DNA from: Croceimicrobium hydrocarbonivorans
GTDB taxonomy: Bacteria > Bacteroidota > Bacteroidia > Flavobacteriales > Schleiferiaceae
Reading direction: 5' to 3'
Assembly: GCF_014524565.1 (NCBI RefSeq)
Contig: NZ_CP060139.1
Location: forward strand, 1,681,501 to 1,745,500
DNA length: 64,000 nt
Shown here: one piece after another, positions 27,112 to 37,503 of the stretch
How the letters are laid out: every line of letters begins with the position of its first letter
How positions within the stretch are numbered: position 1 is the stretch's first letter
Position numbers and translations under genes: made by a program
Notes under the pieces: model-generated
What the model was told of the DNA's origin: nothing
The model's input: only the letters and a program-made list of their open reading frames with translations
Database searches by the model: none

Positions 27112-30100
27112 TAATTGCTACTGCGGCCGAACCAAGATCGCACAATGCGATTCAAGCGTTCTAAAACCAGGTACATTACTGGGACCACAATCAGCGTTAG
27201 GAAGGTTGCAAATACCAGACCAAAGATTACCGTCCAGGCCATAGGTGACCAGAACACGGCATTATCTCCACCGAAGTAAATATTAGCACCACGACCATCT
27301 AATAATCCGATGAAATCGATGTTCAATCCAACTGCTAAAGGCAGGAGACCTAGTACGGTAGTAATTGCGGTGAGCAATACCGGACGTAAACGGGTTTTAC
27401 CCCCTAACTCAATGGCATAAACCAAACTTTCATCATCCAATTCCTGACCTTCTTCCAATTGCTTTTCTTCACGCATACGCGCTCTACTCAGCTCAATAAA
27501 GTCGATCAGTACAATACCATTGTTTACTACAATCCCCGCCAGGGAAACGATACCAATACCGGTCATAATTACCACAAACTCCATTTGGAAGATTCCCAAT
27601 CCAAGGAATACACCAATGGTACTGAAGAGTACGGTAAGGATGATAATGAAAGGCTTAAGAGCAGAGTTAAACTGAGACACCAAAATGATGAAGATCAAGG
27701 ATACCGCAATTAACATCGCACGAGTTAAGAACTCAGCACTTTCCTGTTGCTCTTGCTGAGATCCGGTAAACTTCAGATCATAGCCTTCTGGCAATTTGTA
27801 ATCCTTCAATACCTCTTTGATCTCATTGTTGATTTCAGTTTCATTGAAACCTTCCACCACATTCGAGTAAACCGTAATTAAACGCTCAGAATCTTTACGC
27901 TTAATAGAGTTATAAGAGTTCACAAACTCATAGCTGGTTACCGCCGAAATAGGCACCTGAACAATGCGACCACTGGCCTGTGAGCGGAAGGTTACCAACT
28001 GGTTCATTAAGCTGGCTACGTCGTAACGATAATCTTTCTTAAGGCGAATCTCAATCGGGTAGTCGTCCTCACCTTCTTTATACTTACTGGCCTCTGAGCC
28101 ATATAAGGCAGTACGCAGAACCATGGCAATTTGCTGAGTGCTTACACCTAAGCGTCCGGCGCGATCGCGATCAATACGCACCAACATCTCTGGTTTATTG
28201 GTCTCCAAATCAATTTGTAAACCTTCAATTCCAGGAATCTCAGCAGCGTCCACCACCTTTTTCACATCATCGGCAGCGGCAATTAACATATCAAATTCAC
28301 TACCGGTGATTTCAATATTAATCGGACGACCAGTAGGCGGACCATTTTGCTCTTTCTCTACGCTAATGGTTAAACCTGGCAGCCAGTTATTCAATTTTTG
28401 AGTAACCTCTCTTTGAATGGCACTGGTACTTATCTCATTACGGAATTCGTACTCCACAAAAGAAACCGTAATACGGGCTTTGTTCGGGGTATTTTGACCA
28501 CCGCCTCCAAACTCATTCTGAGAGGCAGTTTCCGCACCCACATTGGTTACCACACTTTTTACCAGATCCTGATAAGGCACCAAAATGTTGTTCAACTCCG
28601 ACTCTACACGCTGCGCAATGCTATCGGTTGCCAACACATCCGTACCCAGGGGTAATTCTACGAAAACATTGATATAATTCGGATCATTCTCAGGGAAGTC
28701 AACATACTTAGGATTGGTTCCAAAGTAGAAGTTGATTGAGAATACCATCAAAAAGAGGGTACCTACAATAATGGCCATTGGTCTCCACTTACGCAGGGAG
28801 TAGGCCAAGGTGCGGGCGTAGAAACTCTCCACCCGGGGTAGCAATACCAATTGGAACCAGGCCGAAAGTGGATTCAGGGCATAGGTGAAGGCTAGAACTC
28901 CAAAGGAAATCGCTAAAAGCAAGTTTCCTAAAATGGTACTGGAGGCCATATGTGCTAGTACGCCTAGTACCAGGAATACTGCAAACCAAAGCAATGCCTT
29001 GCGGTGATTTTTATCCGACTCAAAATCCTGATTCTTAATGAAGGAGGCGGCAATTACCGGGTTAATTACCAAGGCTACGAATAGGGATGATCCCAATACG
29101 ATAATCAAGGTACGGGGCAAATAGCCCATAAACTCCCCAATAATACTATCCCAGAATAAGAGAGGGAAGAAAGCAGCCAAAGTAGTAGCGGTTGAGCTAA
29201 TAATAGGCACCGCAATTTCACCCACCCCTTGACGGGATGCCTCCCAGGCCGAGAGCCCTTCTTCGGCATAAAGCCGGTAAATATTCTCAATGGTTACGAT
29301 GGCATTATCTACCAACATACCCAAGGCTAAGATCAGCGAGAAGAGAACGATAAAGTTCAAGGTTACACCCGCCGCACTTAATATCAGGAAGGAGATAAAC
29401 ATGGAGAAAGGAATACTCAATCCCACGAAAGTGGCATTCCGTAACCCTAAGAAGAACAAGAGGGTTAAGGTTACCAGAATTACCCCGGAAATGATACTGT
29501 TCTCTAGGTTCGCAATTTGATTACGAGTTTGAGTACTCTGATCATTAGTAATGGTAATCCGCAGATCTTTAGGCAAGAGGCTCTTTTTAGCCGTCTTGAT
29601 AATCTCGCGAATCTTATCTGTAGCATCAAGGAGGTTTTCACCGCCCTTCTTAATTACGTTCAGGGATACTACCGATTCACCATCCAAGCGCGCCATGCTC
29701 TCTACCTCTTTATAAGTAAAGGCTACATCGGCGATATCTTTCAGGTAAACGATATTATCATTCTCATGCTTAACAATCACATTGCGGATTTCATCCATAG
29801 AGGTAAATTCCGCATCGGTACGAATACTACGTCGGGTTTTACCCAGAAGGATATCTCCTGCTCCAATATTGATGTTCTCAGCCGCCAGGGCATTTTGTAC
29901 ATCATTAAAGCTGAGCTTGTTCTCCTGCATTTTGGGCATATCCACATTGATCTGCACCTCTTTTTCCTTGTCGCCAGTAATGGTAGCTTCCGAAATTTCA
30001 CCCAGTTCTTCAATCTCATCCTGAAGAAGCTCCGCATAGTCTACCAGGTCATCAATAGAATAATCACCGGATAGGTTGATGTTGAGGATCGGAATACGAC

Positions 30101-30527
30101 TCAGGTCGATATCCAATACTACCGGATCCTGATCAAGGTCAGAAGGTAAATCGCTCATCGCGCGATCCACCGCATCCTTTACATCCTGGAGGGCTTTTTC
30201 AGTATCAACATCGATATTAAACTCCACATTAATAATGGATACATCCTGCACCGACTCAGAATTGAGGTTTTTGATACCATCCACCGATTTAATCTCTTTC
30301 TCGAGCGGACGGGAAATCAGGTTCTCAATATCCTGAGGGGTGTTTCCCGGATACGGCGTTTGCACGTAAATCAATGGGAATACAATCTCCGGGAAGGACT
30401 CCTTAGGCATCGTGATGTAGGAGAACACTCCGAAGAGGATCAACAGCGCCGAAAGTATAAAGACGCTGATGCTATTTTTAAGGGCTAGCGTACTAAGCCC
30501 GAAGTTTCGACTGGTATTTGTTGCCAT
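27111..30527 (-). CDS. RND-family efflux pump, inner-membrane transporter
   Basis: Proton-driven tripartite efflux pump subunit, 1138 residues, of the AcrB/MdtB type. Expected 12 transmembrane helices: one near residues 18-40, then clusters near 340-560 and 900-1120, around two large periplasmic loops. The TM4 motif reads LGMLVDNAIVTIEN, so the second aspartate of the AcrB Asp-Asp pair is asparagine here. Operon partners upstream are a membrane-fusion lipoprotein, a TolC-like channel and a TetR regulator. The length exceeds AcrB by about 90 residues, partly from an inserted hydrophobic stretch around 510-555 (LLWFAVFLVLGVL). The substrate cannot be told from sequence. Confidence 0.93.
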   Translation of the reverse strand: MATNTSRNFGLSTLALKNSISVFILSALLILFGVFSYITMPKESFPEIVFPLIYVQTPYPGNTPQDIENLISRPLEKEIKSVDGIKNLNSESVQDVSIINVEFNIDVDTEKALQDVKDAVDRAMSDLPSDLDQDPVVLDIDLSRIPILNINLSGDYSIDDLVDYAELLQDEIEELGEISEATITGDKEKEVQINVDMPKMQENKLSFNDVQNALAAENINIGAGDILLGKTRRSIRTDAEFTSMDEIRNVIVKHENDNIVYLKDIADVAFTYKEVESMARLDGESVVSLNVIKKGGENLLDATDKIREIIKTAKKSLLPKDLRITITNDQSTQTRNQIANLENSIISGVILVTLTLLFFLGLRNATFVGLSIPFSMFISFLILSAAGVTLNFIVLFSLILALGMLVDNAIVTIENIYRLYAEEGLSAWEASRQGVGEIAVPIISSTATTLAAFFPLLFWDSIIGEFMGYLPRTLIIVLGSSLFVALVINPVIAASFIKNQDFESDKNHRKALLWFAVFLVLGVLAHMASSTILGNLLLAISFGVLAFTYALNPLSAWFQLVLLPRVESFYARTLAYSLRKWRPMAIIVGTLFLMVFSINFYFGTNPKYVDFPENDPNYINVFVELPLGTDVLATDSIAQRVESELNNILVPYQDLVKSVVTNVGAETASQNEFGGGGQNTPNKARITVSFVEYEFRNEISTSAIQREVTQKLNNWLPGLTISVEKEQNGPPTGRPINIEITGSEFDMLIAAADDVKKVVDAAEIPGIEGLQIDLETNKPEMLVRIDRDRAGRLGVSTQQIAMVLRTALYGSEASKYKEGEDDYPIEIRLKKDYRYDVASLMNQLVTFRSQASGRIVQVPISAVTSYEFVNSYNSIKRKDSERLITVYSNVVEGFNETEINNEIKEVLKDYKLPEGYDLKFTGSQQEQQESAEFLTRAMLIAVSLIFIILVSQFNSALKPFIIILTVLFSTIGVFLGLGIFQMEFVVIMTGIGIVSLAGIVVNNGIVLIDFIELSRARMREEKQLEEGQELDDESLVYAIELGGKTRLRPVLLTAITTVLGLLPLAVGLNIDFIGLLDGRGANIYFGGDNAVFWSPMAWTVIFGLVFATFLTLIVVPVMYLVLERLNRIVRSWFGRSSN

Positions 30528-30537
30528 AGTTTTCGAA

Positions 30538-31668
30538 TTACTGGATCTCTACCTCCTGTCCTTCGTTTACAGAATTAGCCCCAACCACAATCACTTGTTC
30601 TCCGGCCTTCAGACCTTCGATAATCTCGGCATCTTCTCCAAAGGAGCGACCGATTTTCACATAGCGTTTGCGAGCGACTGGCTTAGCTTCTGATTTATCA
30701 ATTAGATATACATAATCCCCTTTTAAGTCCTTGCGAATAGCCATAGAAGGCAATACCAAGGCATTGGGGTTTTCGTAGTCCTTCAGCTTAATTTCAGCTA
30801 AAAGATTAGGCTTAATCAATGCATTGTTGTTTTTCAAACCTACTTTGATGGTAAAGCTGCGGTTCTCTGGATTGATGTACTGACTGGCGAAAATTACTTT
30901 TTCTGCCTGCTTCAATCCTAAGGCAGGAATACTCACTTCTACGGAGTCGCCCACTTTAACCGCTTTCAAATAGCTTTCGGAGATGTCAGTTTCCAACTCC
31001 AGATTACTAAGGTCTACCACGCGTGCTACCGGAGTACCGGCACCCACAAATTCACCTTTGTTTACGCGGATCACGTCTAAGCTACCGTTTACCGGAGCTT
31101 TCACAAAAGTATGCTCATACTGGGCACGGGCTTGCTTTACGCGATTCTCAGCTGCTTGGAAATTGGTTTTAGCATTGAGGTATTCGATTTCGGAACCAAT
31201 GCTGTCTTTCCATAAATTCTCACGACGCTCGAAGGTGGTTTTGGCCAATTGATAAGCCGCTTCGGCTTCTTTTAACTGACCTTCGATAAAATCACTTTCT
31301 AAACGTAAGATGGTCTGACCTTTAGAAACACGATCGCCTTCTTCGGCATTAACCGAAACTACACGACCATTACCCTCGGCGCTTAAAAGCACATTCTCCT
31401 TAGAGCTTACCGTAGCACTTAAGCGTACGAAGTGACGGAAAGTTTGATTTGCCATGGTGCGCACTTCAACCGGAGTTAAAGAGGCTTCTACCACATGCGT
31501 GGTATCCAGACGTTCAATTTGGGCCTGAATGCTATCGATCTCGATTTGTAAACCTTTTAATGCGGTTTCCTTTTCCTTCAAGCTCGCTTGAAGACCGGCA
31601 AGATCCTTAGGCGATTGCCCGCAAGAGGCCAAAATCGCGAAAATGAATAAGATGCTTAATTTTTTCAT
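30538..31668 (-). CDS. RND efflux adaptor (membrane-fusion lipoprotein)
   Basis: Periplasmic adaptor of the pump encoded 10 nt downstream, 376 residues. The signal ends in a lipobox (LASC, Cys16), so it is anchored as a lipoprotein. A short coiled coil at about 25-55 follows. Then come a biotinyl-lipoyl half (VNAEEGDRVSKGQTILRLES), a helical hairpin, the second lipoyl half (FVKAPVNGSLDVIRVNKGE), the beta-barrel and the membrane-proximal domain ending VGANSVNEGQEVEI. Confidence 0.93.
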   Translation of the reverse strand: MKKLSILFIFAILASCGQSPKDLAGLQASLKEKETALKGLQIEIDSIQAQIERLDTTHVVEASLTPVEVRTMANQTFRHFVRLSATVSSKENVLLSAEGNGRVVSVNAEEGDRVSKGQTILRLESDFIEGQLKEAEAAYQLAKTTFERRENLWKDSIGSEIEYLNAKTNFQAAENRVKQARAQYEHTFVKAPVNGSLDVIRVNKGEFVGAGTPVARVVDLSNLELETDISESYLKAVKVGDSVEVSIPALGLKQAEKVIFASQYINPENRSFTIKVGLKNNNALIKPNLLAEIKLKDYENPNALVLPSMAIRKDLKGDYVYLIDKSEAKPVARKRYVKIGRSFGEDAEIIEGLKAGEQVIVVGANSVNEGQEVEIQ

Positions 31669-31690
31669 GGTTTAATTGAAGAGCTTAAAA

Positions 31691-33034
31691 TTATTGGCCC
31701 AATGCGTATTCCAGGGCTTCTTTGGCGTTTAGAACGTTTAAAATTGCGTTGATGTAATTGCGTTCGGCATCGAGATATTGATTCTCAGCCTGCGTTAATT
31801 CGAGGCTGCTAGCCAAACCTTCTTTGTATTTGCGCAGCATACGGTCGCGCACTCTTTCACTTAAGGTGCGGTTGCGCATTTGATTACTCAAGTTATCCAA
31901 GGCAAAGTCATAGTCGCTTTGCGCTTGATGGAACTGTAATTCCAATTGACTTTCGGTAGCAGTTTTAGCTAGGCGGATGCGTTCTAAATCAATTTTCGCT
32001 TTTTGCACTCTGGCCGTACGCGCCAAGCCGGTAAAAATGTTCCAGCTTAAGCTTGCGCCGATGGTGGTTCCCGGAATCCAATAGGTATCGAAACTGAAAG
32101 CCTGACTGGCTTCATTCGAGAAATTACTCTGGCTATGTGTTACAAATCCGCTTAAAGTAGGGAAGTACTTCGCTCTTTCATTGGCCAATTGAAGGCTGGC
32201 GCCTTTCTCCTGACTCAAGAGATTACGGAAGCTGATATGCTTATCTACCTGAAAAGGGTTTTGAGCTAAAGTCGCATCCGAACGAACGGGATTTATTACT
32301 TCTTCCAATCTGGAGCTCAGAGTGATTTCTTCTTCCAAAGAAATACCCATATTAAACTTGAGTAATTGGTAAGCCAAGTTCACTTGACGCTCAGCATTAT
32401 TCACATTGTTCTGCAAATTATTGTAAAGCAGTTCCATCTGACTTACATCCTGATCTTCTACAAATCCGTTTTCAAAAAGTTTTTGGGTTTCATCAAAATT
32501 GGATTTAACCGTTTTCAGGTTTTCTTTCAAGATTTCCAGGGTTTCTTCGGCTACCAGGACACCATAATAACTCTGAGCCGTATTGCGGCGAGCGTTAATC
32601 TCTGCCTCCTCACGCTCCAAAGCTTTGGTTTCCTTTACCACTCGGGTAGCTTGCAAAGCCACGAAGTAAGATCCGTCGATCAAGAGCTGGCTTAATTGAA
32701 ACTGCGCTTGATTGGAATGTGCTACTCCAAAAGCTACATAGGCAATATCATCTTCACCAGCATTAGGATCGAAAAACTGCGCCGGAATAGGTTGCTTTGG
32801 AACCTGCGCATTGTAGCTGTATCCAAAGGAACCTGAGATTTGGGGCAATCCCATGGCTGCCGTTTCCTTAATGGTTTTCCGGGCTTTTTCGTAGTCCAGA
32901 ATTTTATCCTGGACCGTGTAGGAATTCCGGGCGGCATAGTCCTGGGCCTCCTGAAGTGAAAATTGCTTGGCCTCTTGCTGTGCCCATAAAGGTGCACTTA
33001 AAAGGGCTAATCCAAGCACCAGGTGTTTTTTCAT
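31691..33034 (-). CDS. TolC-family outer-membrane channel
   Basis: Outer-membrane factor of the same pump, 447 residues. Signal peptide MKKHLVLGLALLSAPLWA, then two internally similar outer-membrane-efflux repeats rich in coiled coil, each with a conserved tail (NLQNNVNNAERQVNLAYQLL; LDAERNYINAILNVLNAKEAL). It overlaps the tetR stop by 4 nt, placing regulator and channel on one transcript. Confidence 0.93.
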   Translation of the reverse strand: MKKHLVLGLALLSAPLWAQQEAKQFSLQEAQDYAARNSYTVQDKILDYEKARKTIKETAAMGLPQISGSFGYSYNAQVPKQPIPAQFFDPNAGEDDIAYVAFGVAHSNQAQFQLSQLLIDGSYFVALQATRVVKETKALEREEAEINARRNTAQSYYGVLVAEETLEILKENLKTVKSNFDETQKLFENGFVEDQDVSQMELLYNNLQNNVNNAERQVNLAYQLLKFNMGISLEEEITLSSRLEEVINPVRSDATLAQNPFQVDKHISFRNLLSQEKGASLQLANERAKYFPTLSGFVTHSQSNFSNEASQAFSFDTYWIPGTTIGASLSWNIFTGLARTARVQKAKIDLERIRLAKTATESQLELQFHQAQSDYDFALDNLSNQMRNRTLSERVRDRMLRKYKEGLASSLELTQAENQYLDAERNYINAILNVLNAKEALEYALGQ

Positions 33035-33654
33035 GATTGTGTTTTAGTAGTTGTCATTAGTTTTTCCTGCAAATAGGCAATCCCCTTGGCATTTGCCACT
33101 CCGCGCACATGATAAATCAAGATTTCGCGCATGAGCTCGGGCATGCTCATTTGTTCAAATTCCGCAATGTCGGATTCGGTCATTAGGCGAGCCCGACTGT
33201 AATATAAGAAGGCCACCACATCGTTATTCAGTTCTTCGCGAAACAAGCCCTCGCGCTTCCCTTGTTCGATATTAGCGTGCATCATTTTTAAAACCATCTC
33301 ACGCTTGCGGCCTTCCAATTTGGCGTACAATTCGGGGTAGTAGCGTTCCAGCTGAAATTGCATGCTGTGATCATGCGCCTCAATATTGGCACACACCACT
33401 TCGTCCATCGCAAAAAGCATATCAATCGCATTGCCTTCTGCTTTTAAGAGCTCAACCATGCGAGCGCTTACTTTGTCCATTACCCGCTCCACTGCGCGCT
33501 CCACTAATTCTTCCTTGTTGGCAAAGTATTTATACAAGGTTTTCTTAGATACGCTCAGCTCCTTGGCAATGTCATCCATCGTTACCGGCCTTAAACCGTA
33601 ACGCTGAAACATTTCATGGGCCTTCCCAATTATTTCAATCTCCATTGTCTCCAT
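33031..33654 (-). CDS. TetR/AcrR-family transcriptional regulator
   Basis: First gene of the efflux operon, 207 residues from the ATG at 33654; a second ATG at 33645 is possible. The N-terminal helix-turn-helix is clear (MDDIAKELSVSKKTLYKYFANKEEL in part: DDIAKELSVSKKTLY). The C-terminal half is an all-helical ligand/dimer domain of unknown specificity. By analogy to AcrR-type systems it probably represses its own operon. An inverted repeat in the promoter region (33689-33713) is a candidate operator. Confidence 0.92.
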   Translation of the reverse strand: METMEIEIIGKAHEMFQRYGLRPVTMDDIAKELSVSKKTLYKYFANKEELVERAVERVMDKVSARMVELLKAEGNAIDMLFAMDEVVCANIEAHDHSMQFQLERYYPELYAKLEGRKREMVLKMMHANIEQGKREGLFREELNNDVVAFLYYSRARLMTESDIAEFEQMSMPELMREILIYHVRGVANAKGIAYLQEKLMTTTKTQS

Positions 33655-33662
33655 AACGGCGG

Positions 33663-33670
33663 CAAAACTA
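33663..33670 (-). promoter_or_regulatory. -7 box of the tetR efflux operon
   Basis: TAGTTTTG on the minus strand, exact TAnnTTTG match, ending 8 nt before the ATG at 33654. No clear TTG at -33. Confidence 0.45.
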
Positions 33671-33688
33671 GGAAACAAAATGCACTCG

Positions 33689-33713
33689 GAAACTATTTTC
33701 TAAAAAAAGTTTC
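33689..33713. promoter_or_regulatory. Candidate operator between tetR and asnS
   Basis: Inverted repeat GAAACT-N13-AGTTTC. It is flanked by a second pair of the same half-sites (GGAAAC at 33671, GGTTTC at 33724). It lies about 20-40 nt upstream of the tetR -7 box. The repeat is seen; its function as a TetR site is inferred. Confidence 0.3.
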
Positions 33714-33790
33714 TTGGTGTTAAGGTTTCTTATTGATAGGCCTGTTTACAGTGGAAAATTTGTGAAATTTGCGGCCCAAACCGGAAGAAA

Positions 33791-35215
33791 ATGAGTTTAT
33801 CCATTAAAGATATTTTACAGCAAAAACCCATTGGTACCACCCAAGAAGTAAAAGGCTGGGTAAGAACCTTTCGCAGCAATCGTTTTATTGCCCTTAGCGA
33901 TGGTTCTACCATTAAAACTTTGCAGTTAGTTGTGGACTTTGAAAACCTCGAAGAAGGTCTGCTGAAAAAAATCGCGACCGGTGCGGCTATCCGCGCCAAA
34001 GGTGATTTATTAAGCTCCCAAGGTAAAGGTCAGGATGTTGAAATCCACGTAACTGACTTAGAGGTTCTCGGTGAGAGCAATCCGGAGGAATATCCTTTGC
34101 AGCCTAAGAAACACTCTATGGAGTTCTTGCGTGATATCGCTCATTTGCGGATGCGTACCAATACCTTTGGTGCCGTAATGCGAATTCGTCATCACTTGGC
34201 CTATGCCGTGCATGACTACTTCCATAAAAAGCAATTCTTCTATCTGCACACGCCTATTATTACCGGTAGCGATGCCGAAGGGGCAGGGGAAATGTTTAAT
34301 GTATCCATACTCGACAAAAAAAACCCGCCTTTAACTGAGGAGGGCAATATCGATTATAGCAAAGACTTCTTTGCCAAGGAAACCAACCTTACCGTATCTG
34401 GCCAGCTGGAAGCCGAATTAGGAGCCATGGCCCTTTCTAAGGTTTATACTTTCGGACCAACTTTCCGGGCCGAAAACTCGAATACCTCACGCCACCTCGC
34501 TGAGTTTTGGATGATTGAACCCGAAGTGGCTTTCAATGATCTAAATGCCAATATGGATTTGGCCGAGGATTTCTTAAAACATGTGATTCGCTACACCCTC
34601 GAAAACTGCGGCGATGATCTGGAATTTTTGGAAAGCCGTTTAAAGGAAGAAGAAAAGTCCAAACCCGAAAAAGACCGCAGCGAGCCCTTGCGCGAAAAGC
34701 TGCAATTTGTGGTTGATAATAACTTCCGCAGAGTAAGCTATACCGAGGCCATCGACATTTTACGCAATTCGAAGCCAAACAAGAAAAAGCGTTTCAACTA
34801 CCTCATCGACGAATGGGGCGCTGATTTACAATCGGAACACGAAAAATATCTGGTACAGCACTTCAATGCGCCGGTAATTTTATTCGATTATCCCGCCAAA
34901 ATTAAGGCCTTCTACATGCGCCTAAATGAGGATGAAAAAACCGTGCGTGCTATGGATATCCTTTTCCCAGGCATTGGCGAAATTGTAGGGGGATCGCAAA
35001 GGGAAGAACGCTACGATGTACTGCGTGGTAAGATGAATGATTTCGGTATCGACGAGAAAGAATTAGACTGGTATCTCGATACCCGAAAATTTGGCAGCTG
35101 CGTACACAGTGGATTCGGATTAGGCTTTGAGCGATTGGTATTATTCGTAACCGGAATGACCAATATTCGTGACGTAATTCCTTTCCCACGTACTCCGGGC
35201 AACGCCGAGTTTTAA
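33791..35215 (+). CDS. asnS: Asparaginyl-tRNA synthetase
   Basis: Charges tRNA-Asn. 474 residues, class IIb synthetase: an N-terminal OB-fold anticodon domain ([20 protein letters not shown]), then the catalytic core. Motif 2 is [20 protein letters not shown] and motif 3 is [16 protein letters not shown]. The N-terminal sequence and the insertion near 280-320 are those of AsnS and not AspS. Divergent from the tetR operon with a 136-nt gap. Confidence 0.97.
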   Translation: MSLSIKDILQQKPIGTTQEVKGWVRTFRSNRFIALSDGSTIKTLQLVVDFENLEEGLLKKIATGAAIRAKGDLLSSQGKGQDVEIHVTDLEVLGESNPEEYPLQPKKHSMEFLRDIAHLRMRTNTFGAVMRIRHHLAYAVHDYFHKKQFFYLHTPIITGSDAEGAGEMFNVSILDKKNPPLTEEGNIDYSKDFFAKETNLTVSGQLEAELGAMALSKVYTFGPTFRAENSNTSRHLAEFWMIEPEVAFNDLNANMDLAEDFLKHVIRYTLENCGDDLEFLESRLKEEEKSKPEKDRSEPLREKLQFVVDNNFRRVSYTEAIDILRNSKPNKKKRFNYLIDEWGADLQSEHEKYLVQHFNAPVILFDYPAKIKAFYMRLNEDEKTVRAMDILFPGIGEIVGGSQREERYDVLRGKMNDFGIDEKELDWYLDTRKFGSCVHSGFGLGFERLVLFVTGMTNIRDVIPFPRTPGNAEF

Positions 35216-35283
35216 GGCACTGATCCTTTAAAATCGGGGGCTGGCACGCAGTTTGTTAAGCTTGAGCAAAAACGGCAAAATCT

Positions 35284-35315
35284 TTGATAGGTCGAGCCGC
35301 TTTTTCTTAACTTCA
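35284..35315 (+). promoter_or_regulatory. Candidate promoter of rpoN
   Basis: TTG at 35284-35286, 21-nt spacer, TAACTTCA at 35308-35315, then the ATG at 35333. Two mismatches to the -7 consensus. Confidence 0.35.
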
Positions 35316-35332
35316 CCCAGCCAAATTGCACC

Positions 35333-36793
35333 ATGCTTAAACAACAGCTCAACCAAAAATTACTGCAAAAACTCAGTCCGCAGCAGATTCAGCTCATGAA
35401 GCTGATTCAGTTGCCTACCCTGGCTTTTGAGCAAAAAATTAAGGAAGAGTTGGAAAGCAACCCCGCCTTGGAAGAAGGCAAAGAGGAAAGCGAAAACGAC
35501 AGCGAGGATCTCGAGTTCGACAATCAGGAAAACGAAAGAGAAGAGGAACGCATTGAGGCGGAAGACATCAATGTGGATGAATATCTGAGTGATGATGAAA
35601 TTCCTGACTATCGTTTACAAGCCAATAATTATTCGCCCGACGATGAAGAAAGCAAGGTGCCCATTACCGGTGGTAAAAGCTTTCACGAATTTCTATTGGA
35701 GCAATTAGGCACCTATCCCCTCGATGAGCAAGGACGGCAGATCGCCGAATATTTGGTTGGGAATATTGATGATGATGGCTATATCCGTCGTGAGCTAAGT
35801 GCCATTGTTGATGACCTGGCCTTTACCCAAAACATTTTTGTGGAGGAGGAGCAATTGGAGCGCTACCTAAAACTTATTCAGGCCCTGGAGCCTGCCGGAG
35901 TGGGAGCGCGCAATTTGCGGGAATGCCTGATCATTCAACTGCGTCAGGAAGAGAGTAGCTACCATCAAAGACTGGCCTTGGAAATTCTGCAGGACTTCTT
36001 CGATGAGTTTACCAAAAAGCATTACGAAAAGTTAATTCAACGCCTGGAGTTGGATGAGGAGGATTTGCGACTGGCAATACTTGAAATCACCCGCCTAAAT
36101 CCAAAGCCCGGCAATAGCACCAGTAATAGCAATCGCGAAGTACAGGTTGTAGTGCCTGATTTTACCCTTCGCATTGTGGAAGGTGAATTGGAATTAACCC
36201 TTAATAGTCGCAATGCTCCGGAGCTAAATGTAAGTCGGGAGTACCGCGAAATGCTCGAGACCTATCGTCAGGGCCAAAAAGAAAACAAAGCACAAAAGGA
36301 AGCTGCCCTCTTTGTGAAGCAAAAACTGGATGGGGCCAAATGGTTTATCGAAGCCATCAAGCAAAGACAGCAAACCCTGATGCTCACCATGGGGGCCATC
36401 ATGGAATATCAAAAAGAATATTTCGAGACCGGCGATGAATTAAAGCTTCGCCCCATGATCCTGAAGGACATTGCCGATGAAATTGGAATGGACATTTCTA
36501 CCGTATCCCGGGTGGCCAGTAATAAATATGTAAGCACTCCTTATGGTACTTTCCTGATCAAAGAATTTTTCAGCGAAAGCATGAAGAATGATGCCGGAGA
36601 GGATGTAAGTACTCGTGAAATCAAGAAAATCTTAGAAGTTTCCGTTTCTGAAGAAGATAAGCGTAAACCTCTTACCGACGATAAGCTGGCCCAGCTCCTA
36701 AAAGACAAGGGCTATCCCATTGCCCGCCGTACTGTAGCCAAATACCGGGAACAACTGGATATTCCGGTAGCCCGCTTACGCAAGCAACTCTAG
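35333..36793 (+). CDS. rpoN: RNA polymerase sigma-54 factor
   Basis: Alternative sigma factor for -24/-12 promoters, 486 residues. Region I is the glutamine/leucine-rich activator-response segment (LSPQQIQLMKLIQLPTLAFE). Region II is strongly acidic (about 48-105). The core-binding domain and HTH follow (MDISTVSRVASNKYV). The RpoN box ARRTVAKYRE lies near residues 465-475. No enhancer-binding activator is encoded in the window. The next gene starts directly after its stop codon. Confidence 0.97.
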   Translation: MLKQQLNQKLLQKLSPQQIQLMKLIQLPTLAFEQKIKEELESNPALEEGKEESENDSEDLEFDNQENEREEERIEAEDINVDEYLSDDEIPDYRLQANNYSPDDEESKVPITGGKSFHEFLLEQLGTYPLDEQGRQIAEYLVGNIDDDGYIRRELSAIVDDLAFTQNIFVEEEQLERYLKLIQALEPAGVGARNLRECLIIQLRQEESSYHQRLALEILQDFFDEFTKKHYEKLIQRLELDEEDLRLAILEITRLNPKPGNSTSNSNREVQVVVPDFTLRIVEGELELTLNSRNAPELNVSREYREMLETYRQGQKENKAQKEAALFVKQKLDGAKWFIEAIKQRQQTLMLTMGAIMEYQKEYFETGDELKLRPMILKDIADEIGMDISTVSRVASNKYVSTPYGTFLIKEFFSESMKNDAGEDVSTREIKKILEVSVSEEDKRKPLTDDKLAQLLKDKGYPIARRTVAKYREQLDIPVARLRKQL

Positions 36794-37399
36794 ATGAATA
36801 TTCGCTTAGCCAAGTTTATCTCCATCCTCTTCCATCCGGCGATATACCCTTTAATAGGCCTGTATTTCATTTTCGAATATCTGCCCTATCACTATCCACG
36901 CCAGGTAGTGCTGCTCTCTTTATTGATGGTGTTTTGCGGCACCTACCTCATCCCGGTTTTGATTAGCATTTTACTCTACCGCTTTCGCGTGATTAGCAGC
37001 TTGATGATGAACAAGGCTGAAGATCGACGTTGGCCCTATACCATTGGAGCACTGAGCTTTTACCTTACCTCTCAACTCATAAAAAATGCCGGCCTGGCCG
37101 CCGAAGCACATCAATATTTGGCCGGAGCCGCTTATGTAATTCTACTGCATTTAGTCTTGCTTAGCTTCTTAAAATCCAGTGCTCATTTAGGAGGCCTAGG
37201 CGGCTTTTTAGGAATGTTAATGGCAGTTTCTGCCAAGTACAGTTTAAACCTGCTACCCTTTATTGGAGCCCTAATATTAGTAGCGGGAATTGTGGCTTCG
37301 GCCCGCTTAAGTCTCAAGGCCCATAATGGCAAAGAACTGGTGCTGGGATTTAGCAGTGGACTGCTCATCGTGTTCAGCACGGTATACTTCCTTCATTAG
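36794..37399 (+). CDS. Uncharacterised integral membrane protein
   Basis: 201 residues, about six hydrophobic segments, starting immediately after the rpoN stop, so translationally coupled. It has a KAEDRRWPY loop after the second helix and a glycine-rich SSAHLGGLGGFLGML stretch in the middle. Both resemble uncharacterised Bacteroidota membrane proteins distantly like PAP2 phosphatases. The PAP2 catalytic histidine/arginine set is not complete, so no enzyme function is claimed. Confidence 0.75.
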   Translation: MNIRLAKFISILFHPAIYPLIGLYFIFEYLPYHYPRQVVLLSLLMVFCGTYLIPVLISILLYRFRVISSLMMNKAEDRRWPYTIGALSFYLTSQLIKNAGLAAEAHQYLAGAAYVILLHLVLLSFLKSSAHLGGLGGFLGMLMAVSAKYSLNLLPFIGALILVAGIVASARLSLKAHNGKELVLGFSSGLLIVFSTVYFLH

Positions 37400-37454
37400 A
37401 CTAAGTCCAATAAAAGCGCATCCGCTATAGCTAAAACCAATGGCCCATTAAAGC

Positions 37455-37487
37455 TTGAGGTCAGGCATTAGAAATTCGGTACTTTTG
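37455..37487 (+). promoter_or_regulatory. Candidate promoter of lysS
   Basis: TTG at 37455-37457, 22-nt spacer, exact -7 box TACTTTTG at 37480-37487; ATG at 37504. Confidence 0.5.
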
Positions 37488-37503
37488 CGCGAAATTTCAG
37501 GTC

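Noticed and set aside
29517-30074. 185-codon plus-strand ORF inside the RND gene
   Set aside because: Antisense shadow of a conserved RND coding region; hydrophobic codons create it.
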